This document shows positions 58,993 to 64,000 of a stretch of DNA of 64,000 bases, piece by piece (within the stretch, counting starts at the first letter, position 1; the number at the start of each line of letters is the position of its first letter). Position numbers and translations under genes: made by a program. The stretch is from Allokutzneria multivorans (GTDB lineage: Bacteria; Actinomycetota; Actinomycetes; Mycobacteriales; Pseudonocardiaceae). Under the pieces are notes generated by a model. It made no database searches. It saw only the letters and a program-made list of their open reading frames with translations, and was not told where the DNA came from. Location of the stretch: NCBI RefSeq assembly GCF_039537405.1, contig NZ_BAABAL010000009.1:248001-312000 (forward strand). The letters are read 5' to 3'.

Positions 58993-59898
58993 CTAGAGGT
59001 CCTTCACCCAGGTCTGCCCGTTCAGCTCGGCGCCGAAGCTGCGATGCGCCTGCTCGTCCACCAGCTCGTAGCCCGCACGCTGGTAGATCCGCCGCGCCGC
59101 GCTCAGGATGTCGTTGGTCCACAAGGTGATCCGCTTGTACCCGGCCGCTCTGGCGAAGCGCTCGCACTCCTCCACCAGCCGCGCGCCGACGCCCATGCCG
59201 CGCGCGCTCGGCTCCACCAGCAAGATCCGCAGCTTGGCCGTCTCGTCGTCCTGCTTCATGCAGAACACGCAGCCCACGCGCTCGCCGTCGACCTCGGCGA
59301 TCCACCCGGCCTCGCGCGCGGGGTCCTGCTCGTCGACGAAGTCCGCCACGATCCGCGCCACCAGTGACTCGAAGGTCGCGTCCCACCCGTACTCCCGCGC
59401 GTACAGCTCGCCGTGCCGCTGCACCACCCAGCCGTAGTCGCCGACCCGCGTCGGCCGCAGCACCAGCGCGCGGTCCTTCGCCTCGCCGCCGAGCAGTCGC
59501 CGGATCGTGTTCATCGCGCTGACGACCTCGCCCCGCTCCTGCTCGCTGAGCCCGTCCAGCAGCCCCGCCACCTGCTCCGAGGCGACGTCGTCCAGCTCGC
59601 GCTGCGTCGCCCTTCCCTTGTCCGTCAAGCTGATCACCTGCCGTCGAGCGTCCACAGTGGACTTCGCGCGGACCGTGAGCCCGTCGGCGTCGAAGCGGTT
59701 CAGCAGCCTGCTCAGGTACCCGGCGTCCACGTCCAGCTCCTTGCGCAGGTCGGCGACCTCCGCCGACTCGCACTGCGCCAGCTCGAACAGCACGCGCGCC
59801 TCGGTCAGCGAGAACGCGTCATAGCGCAGCGCGCCGACGGAGTTGGTGTAGAAGCGCGAGAACGCGCGGACCGAGGAGACCAGCGAATCATTGACCAC
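58993..59898 (-). CDS. MarR-GNAT fusion: transcriptional regulator with N-acetyltransferase domain
   Basis: 301 residues. Residues 1-145 are a MarR winged helix (FSLTEARVLFELAQCESAEVADLRKELDVDAGYLSRLLNRF, VDARRQVISLTDKGRAT). Residues ~150-300 are a GNAT domain with the acetyl-CoA loop VEPSARGMGVGARLVEECERFARAAGY. Such fusions occur in many bacteria and may acetylate a small effector. The transcript appears leaderless: TATATT lies six bases before the GTG, and a 6-bp dyad overlaps it, which suggests autorepression. Confidence 0.9.
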   Translation of the reverse strand: MVNDSLVSSVRAFSRFYTNSVGALRYDAFSLTEARVLFELAQCESAEVADLRKELDVDAGYLSRLLNRFDADGLTVRAKSTVDARRQVISLTDKGRATQRELDDVASEQVAGLLDGLSEQERGEVVSAMNTIRRLLGGEAKDRALVLRPTRVGDYGWVVQRHGELYAREYGWDATFESLVARIVADFVDEQDPAREAGWIAEVDGERVGCVFCMKQDDETAKLRILLVEPSARGMGVGARLVEECERFARAAGYKRITLWTNDILSAARRIYQRAGYELVDEQAHRSFGAELNGQTWVKDL

Positions 59899-59916
59899 GT
59901 CAACAATATAGTTGAC
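59899..59916 (-). promoter_or_regulatory. MarR-type operator over a leaderless promoter
   Basis: GTCAAC-aatata-GTTGAC, perfect 6-bp arms, directly before the GTG of the MarR-GNAT gene. On the minus strand the centre is TATATT, a -10 hexamer six bases before the start codon, so transcript and start codon probably coincide. Confidence 0.65.
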
Positions 59917-59990
59917 CTAGTCAAGCTTATTGTCGGGGTTCTCGCCGAAACGCTGGAAACCGGTTCGCGAGCGGGGGTCTGATACCGGGC

Positions 59991-60437
59991 ATGACCACCG
60001 CCAACCGCCGCCGCGCCGCCACCTCGGCCGCGCTCGCGGCCGTCCTCGTCCTCGGCTCCGCCACCCCCGCGCTCGCCGAGACCGTCGCCAAGTTCGAGAG
60101 CAGGGACGGCTACGGCTGGGGCAAGATCGTCTGGAAGCCGAGGCAGGACGGGCCGGCGGGTCCGCACAGCAAGTGGCCCTTCGAGCTGACCCTCACCGCC
60201 GATCCCAAGGACGGCCACGGCCGCACCGGCGTGCAGTGGAAGGTCGTCTACGACAACCTTCCCGACACGGACTGGAAGTACTTCGTCGGCCCGACCTACA
60301 ACAGGGCCACCGCCGGTCCGAAGAACATGCACATGACCAGCATCGCCGGGCCCGAGGGCATCCGGTTCCGCGTCTGCCGCAAGATGGACGACGGCAAGGA
60401 CGTGTGCGGCTCGGAGACCCGTCTCTACAAGCGCTAG
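59991..60437 (+). CDS. Secreted protein of unknown function
   Basis: 148 residues. Signal peptide ANRRRAATSAALAAVLVLGSATPALA; the mature domain starts ETVAKFESRDGYGWGKIVWKPRQDG and ends VCRKMDDGKDVCGSETRLYKR, with two cysteines that could pair. Probably a small beta-rich extracellular protein; I do not recognise the family. It converges on the sensor kinase gene with a 4-bp overlap of stops. Confidence 0.72.
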   Translation: MTTANRRRAATSAALAAVLVLGSATPALAETVAKFESRDGYGWGKIVWKPRQDGPAGPHSKWPFELTLTADPKDGHGRTGVQWKVVYDNLPDTDWKYFVGPTYNRATAGPKNMHMTSIAGPEGIRFRVCRKMDDGKDVCGSETRLYKR

Positions 60438-61573
60438 ACCCGGCAGGGGAAGCGGGCGCGGACCTCGAAGCCACCGCCGACGCGCGGTCCGGCCAGGAAG
60501 CTCCCGCCCGCGTCCTCGACCCTGGCGCGCATGCCGGTGAGCCCGCGCCCCGGCGGCTTGGCGCGCTGCACGGCACCCCGGCCCCGGTCGGCGACCTCGA
60601 CAACGATCTCGTCGGCCTCGCGGCAGACGCGCACCTTCGCGCTGGTCGGGCCCGCGTGCCGGAGCACGTTGGTCAGCGACTCCTGCACCACGCGGTAGAC
60701 CGCCGCGTCGATGTCCTCGGGCAGTTCTCCCGCGCTGAGGTTGACCTCCTGCTCCACGAGCATCCCGCCGGCGCGAACCCTCGACATGAGCGCGGGCAGT
60801 CCGCGAAGCCCGGTGGCCGCGGGGCAGTCGGTGTCCCTGGCGTGGATCGTGTCCAGCGCCGACCGCAGCTCGGCCAGGGCCTGCGTGCTGGTCAGCCGGA
60901 TCGCTTCCAGGGCCGCTTTGGTCTGGTCCGGTCGCGCGTCCAGCGCCACCTGCGCGGCCCCGGCCTGCATGGCCACCACCGCGAACCCGTGCCCGGCGAC
61001 GTCGTGCACCTCGCGGGCGATCCGCATCCGCTCCTCCAGCGCGGCCTTGGCCATCAGCGCGTGCCGCATCCTGTCTGACGCGGCCTGCCTGACCTGGGCG
61101 AGCCTGCCCAGCAGCCAGGGGACGACGAACCAGCCAGTCCACGCGATCACGATCAGCGCGGGCTGCCGGAAGTCGACCATCAGCCGGGGCAGCGCGAAGG
61201 CCACCCCGCCCGCCGCGGCGGCACCGCAGGCCAGGCCCGAGGTCGCGGCCGGGCGGCGCAGCGCCACCTCGAACATCGCCAGCACCATGCACAGGTGGAT
61301 CGGGCCGTAGGGGTTGCCCAGCAGCGTGTAGACGCCGACCGCCACCACCGTCACGGCGAGCGCGGCCAAGGGGGCCCTGCGCCGCCAGGCCAGGGCCGCC
61401 GAGCTGATCAGCGCGAGCGCGAAGCCCCACGCGTCGGGCGGACGTGCGTCGTCGAGCAGCTCGCCGATGAGCGTCGAGCCGCACAGCACCAGTACCGCGA
61501 GGACCACCGCGTAGCGACAGTCCGCCCCGCTGGGCAGCCAGCCGCTCGCCCCGTCGTTGTCGCGCCGGGTCAC
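60434..61573 (-). CDS. NarL-system-type sensor histidine kinase, no adjacent regulator
   Basis: 379 residues. Four to six N-terminal hydrophobic segments, then HisKA_3 box MRIAREVHDVAGHGFAVVAMQAG, N-box LTNVLRHAGPTSAKVRV and ATP lid PGRGLTGMRARVEDAGGSFLAGP. Such kinases usually sit beside a LuxR-type response regulator; none is adjacent here, so the partner must be elsewhere (the orphan regulator at 3264 is one candidate). The GTG at 61573 or 61576 is the likely start. Confidence 0.88.
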   Translation of the reverse strand: MTRRDNDGASGWLPSGADCRYAVVLAVLVLCGSTLIGELLDDARPPDAWGFALALISSAALAWRRRAPLAALAVTVVAVGVYTLLGNPYGPIHLCMVLAMFEVALRRPAATSGLACGAAAAGGVAFALPRLMVDFRQPALIVIAWTGWFVVPWLLGRLAQVRQAASDRMRHALMAKAALEERMRIAREVHDVAGHGFAVVAMQAGAAQVALDARPDQTKAALEAIRLTSTQALAELRSALDTIHARDTDCPAATGLRGLPALMSRVRAGGMLVEQEVNLSAGELPEDIDAAVYRVVQESLTNVLRHAGPTSAKVRVCREADEIVVEVADRGRGAVQRAKPPGRGLTGMRARVEDAGGSFLAGPRVGGGFEVRARFPCRV

Positions 61574-61792
61574 CACGCCCCGCAGCCTAGAGGTACCAGT
61601 GGGTAACGTACACAGCTGTCCGTTTTCCGGACGCGCTCGTGTTCTTTCCTGGAGCATCGCACCACCCCGGCCGGCGCTTCGGCTCGTCTGGTCTGACCTG
61701 CGGATACGGCTATTCCTCATCCTAAATTCGGCAAAGTCGCCAAGACAGGTCCATTAGCGGGGTAATAGATTTTTTCACACTTACACAGATGT

Positions 61793-62800
61793 TCACATTC
61801 GGATCAGGTCGAGCAGCCGCAACGCGAGTTCGGTTTCCAGCGCGCGCTCCGGCTCCTGCCAGCCCGGCCCGAGCAGCGCGGAGATCCGCTCCAACCGCTG
61901 CGCGACCGTGTTGACGTGCACGTTGAGCAGGTCCTTCGCCCTGGTCGGACTGCGCCCCGCCGCGAAGTACGCGCGCAACGTCGGCACCAGGCTCGTTCCG
62001 CGCCGCGCGTCGTGGTCCAGCAGCGCCCCGATCGTCGCCCGGACGAACGCCTTCGGCTCCGGCTGGTCACCGAGCACCAAGCCGACGAAGCCCAGCTGCT
62101 CCGCGCTCGCGCCGCGCCCGGCTCCGCCCAGCGCCAGCAGCGCGGTCAGGCAGCGCGCCGCCTCCGCGTGCGCGGCCCGCACCTCGCCCGAAGCCGCTCC
62201 TGCCGTCACGGGCTTGCGCAGCTCCGCGCCGAGCCCGCGCGCGCTGCGCTCCGCGTGGTCGGCCGCGTCGCACCCGGGGAGCAGCAGCACCACGTGGTCC
62301 TCGTGCTCGACGGAGAGGCCTCCGTGCGCGCTCGCGAAGTGCGCCGCGGCGGACGCGAGCCCGGCAGGACCGGCGAGCACCACGACGGAGCTCGGCGCGT
62401 CGAGGTCGACGCCGAACCGCCGCGCGCGCTCGTGCTTCGCAGGACGTCCGGTCAGCAGGTCGGAGAGCAGCTGACCGCGCTCGCGCTCCTCGGCGGCGAA
62501 GGCGCACTCGCGGATCAGCAGGTCGAGCGCGATCACCGAGGCGGCCACGTCCAGGTTCCGCCGACCTTCGCCGTCGAGCTCCGGCCCGGTGCGGCCGAGC
62601 TCGCCGACCCGCCGCCCGTGCGCGACGGCCGCGACCTTGAGCACCTGACCGCCGCGCCTGCTCCCCGCGCGCGCCAGCTCCCGGCCCGCCGCGTCGGTGA
62701 TCACCACGGTGCCGCCGAGCCAGCCCGCGACCACCTCCGCGAGACCGCCCGCTCCGCCGCCCGCGGCGGCGACGGCCACCAACCGCTCGACCACCGTCAC
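61793..62800 (-). CDS. PucR/CdaR-type regulator
   Basis: 335 residues. The C-terminal HTH (SPTRAKDLLNVHVNTVAQRLERISALLG) is of the PucR/CdaR sugar-diacid-regulator type. The N-terminal part (VVAGWLGGTVVITDAAGRELARAG) resembles a ligand-sensing domain, and a middle segment (SSVVVLAGPAG, HEDHVVLLLPG) a degenerate GGDEF-like fold. Starts 7 bp after the MHS transporter stop, in the same direction, so it is probably co-transcribed and may regulate that transporter. Confidence 0.83.
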   Translation of the reverse strand: MTVVERLVAVAAAGGGAGGLAEVVAGWLGGTVVITDAAGRELARAGSRRGGQVLKVAAVAHGRRVGELGRTGPELDGEGRRNLDVAASVIALDLLIRECAFAAEERERGQLLSDLLTGRPAKHERARRFGVDLDAPSSVVVLAGPAGLASAAAHFASAHGGLSVEHEDHVVLLLPGCDAADHAERSARGLGAELRKPVTAGAASGEVRAAHAEAARCLTALLALGGAGRGASAEQLGFVGLVLGDQPEPKAFVRATIGALLDHDARRGTSLVPTLRAYFAAGRSPTRAKDLLNVHVNTVAQRLERISALLGPGWQEPERALETELALRLLDLIRM

Positions 62801-62807
62801 ACCCCAA

Positions 62808-64000
62808 CTATGGGGCAGCGGGGACCTGGCCGGGGTCGGCGCGCAGGTCGCGGTGCCGGGTCTCGGGGGAGAGCGCGACCGCGACGATCGAGATCACCGA
62901 CATCCCCGCCAGGTAGAGCGCGATCGCGAACCAGCCGCCGTAGGCCGCGAGCAGCGCCGTCGCGATGATCGGCGCCAACGAGCCCGCGAAGATCGACGCC
63001 AGCTGGTAGCCGATCGAGGAGCCGGAGTAGCGGACCCTGGTGCCGAACATCTCCGCGAAGTAGGCGGCCTGCGGCCCGTACATCGCGCCGTGGAAGATCA
63101 GGCCGATCGTCACCGCGAGCGTGATCGCGCCGAAGGAGCGCAGGTCCAGCAGCGCGAAGAAGCCGAACGCCCACACGCCCGTGCCCGCCGCTCCGAGCAG
63201 GTAGACCGGGCGCCTGCCCACGCGGTCCGACAGCGCTCCCCACAACGGGATCACCACGAAGTGCACCAGCGAGGCGATCAGGACCGCGTTCAGCGCGACG
63301 CCCCGGTCGAGCCCCAGGTGCTGCTCCACGTACACCAGAACGAACGCGGTGATCAGGTAGTAGCCCGCGTTCTCCGCGAAACGCGCGCCCATCGTGATCA
63401 GGATTTCCTTGCGGTAGCGGGTGAACACCACCGACACCGGAGGGCGCTCGTCGGTGCCCTTGGCCTGCTCGGCGGCTTCGACGAAGACCGGCGACTCGGA
63501 GATGGAGAGCCTGATCCACATGCCGATCAGCACCAGCACGCCGGAGAACAGGAACGGCACCCGCCAGCCCCACGACAGGAAGTCCTCGTTGCTCTGCGTC
63601 GCGGAGAGGACCGCCATCGCCGCCGAGGCCAGGATGTTGCCGCCCGGAACGCCCGCCTGCGGCCAGGACGCCCAGAAGCCCCGGTGCTCGTCCGAGCCGT
63701 GCTCGGAGACGATCAGCACCGCCCCGCCCCACTCGCCGCCCACCGCGAAGCCCTGCACCAGGCGCAGCAGCGTCAACAGGATCGGCGCGCCGATCCCGAT
63801 CGAGGCGTAGGTCGGCAGCAGCCCCATCGCGAAGGTCGCCACACCCATCAGCAGCAGGCTCGCCACCAGCAGCTTCTTCCGCCCGAGCCGGTCGCCGTAG
63901 TGGCCGAACACCAGCCCGCCCAGCGGCCGCGCCAGGAAACCGATCGCATAGGTCACGAACGCCAGCAGCGTGCCGACCAGCGGGTCCGAGGCCGGGAAGA
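62808..64000 (-). CDS. MFS transporter of the metabolite:H+ symporter (MHS) group, 5' end outside the window
   Basis: At least 396 residues, cut by the window edge; in-frame residues FPASDPLVGTLLAFV run to the last base. MHS-type motifs: FLARPLGGLVFGHYGDRLGRKKLL, LRLVQGFAVGGEWGGAVLIVSEHG, and the second-half PLWGALSDRVGRRPVYLLG. Imports organic acids or betaine-like compounds with protons. The neighbouring CdaR-like regulator suggests a dicarboxylate-type substrate (weak inference). Confidence 0.9.
   Translation of the reverse strand, partial: FPASDPLVGTLLAFVTYAIGFLARPLGGLVFGHYGDRLGRKKLLVASLLLMGVATFAMGLLPTYASIGIGAPILLTLLRLVQGFAVGGEWGGAVLIVSEHGSDEHRGFWASWPQAGVPGGNILASAAMAVLSATQSNEDFLSWGWRVPFLFSGVLVLIGMWIRLSISESPVFVEAAEQAKGTDERPPVSVVFTRYRKEILITMGARFAENAGYYLITAFVLVYVEQHLGLDRGVALNAVLIASLVHFVVIPLWGALSDRVGRRPVYLLGAAGTGVWAFGFFALLDLRSFGAITLAVTIGLIFHGAMYGPQAAYFAEMFGTRVRYSGSSIGYQLASIFAGSLAPIIATALLAAYGGWFAIALYLAGMSVISIVAVALSPETRHRDLRADPGQVPAAP

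Noticed and set aside
60434..60437. Overlapping stops of converging genes as a sign of a misplaced gene
   Set aside because: Both genes have clear features (signal peptide; kinase motifs); short tail-to-tail overlaps also occur at PhoD/MFS and are common in compact genomes.

Overview
The window is high-GC actinobacterial DNA with dense coding, frequent GTG starts, many 4-bp start/stop overlaps, a shared-ATPase type of sugar ABC transporter and an F420-type LLM oxidoreductase. Gene content and the XRE-TPR, DUF3558 and DUF2236 families fit the Pseudonocardiales (Amycolatopsis, Kutzneria, Allokutzneria or Saccharothrix relatives); this placement is inference. I see no rRNA, tRNA, insertion sequence, prophage or CRISPR array. 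The right-hand gene runs off the window.

Left part (1-9.4 kb): a DedA membrane protein; a small secreted-looking protein divergent from an XRE-TPR regulator; an orphan NarL-type response regulator with a rich upstream regulatory region; a flavin split-barrel protein; two overlapping sugar kinases (DUF1537 and FGGY); two small membrane or secreted proteins. Next (9.4-17.8 kb) is an acyl-CoA catabolism block: a MerR regulator, a CaiB-type racemase/CoA-transferase, an acyl-CoA dehydrogenase, two DUF2236 oxygenase-like proteins, and fadA-fadB. The racemase and fadA promoters share the same unusual architecture, which suggests common control by the MerR protein.

18-24.4 kb is a glycoside locus: DeoR repressor plus GH4 glycosidase on one strand, and PfkB kinase plus a binding protein and two permeases on the other. 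24.4-31.4 kb carries cell-wall peptidases (M15, M23), a two-component system, an I36-type inhibitor, a PhoD phosphatase and an MFS exporter.

31.5-54.4 kb is a nucleobase-degrading island. A five-gene operon encodes beta-ureidopropionase, aminotransferase, dihydropyrimidinase, methylmalonate/malonate-semialdehyde dehydrogenase and an LLM oxidoreductase, divergent from a MocR-type regulator. After a few small exported and membrane genes comes a tightly packed twelve-gene operon from xanthine dehydrogenase (three subunits plus XdhC and a MobA-like maturation factor) and 8-oxoguanine deaminase through uricase, HIU hydrolase and OHCU decarboxylase to allantoinase and allantoicase. It is divergent from pucR. 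Together these would turn pyrimidines and purines into usable carbon and nitrogen.

The right part (54.4-64 kb) has an SDR/MaoC pair, an RlpA-type protein, a secreted GH3 beta-glucosidase, a MarR-GNAT fusion with a leaderless promoter, a small secreted protein, an orphan sensor kinase, a PucR/CdaR-type regulator and an MHS-type transporter.

Intergenic DNA carries two dispersed structured repeat families. Family A is built of 30-bp units, often arranged as hairpins, and occurs at four loci next to gene 3' ends. Family B is a nested long stem-loop found in two convergent gaps.
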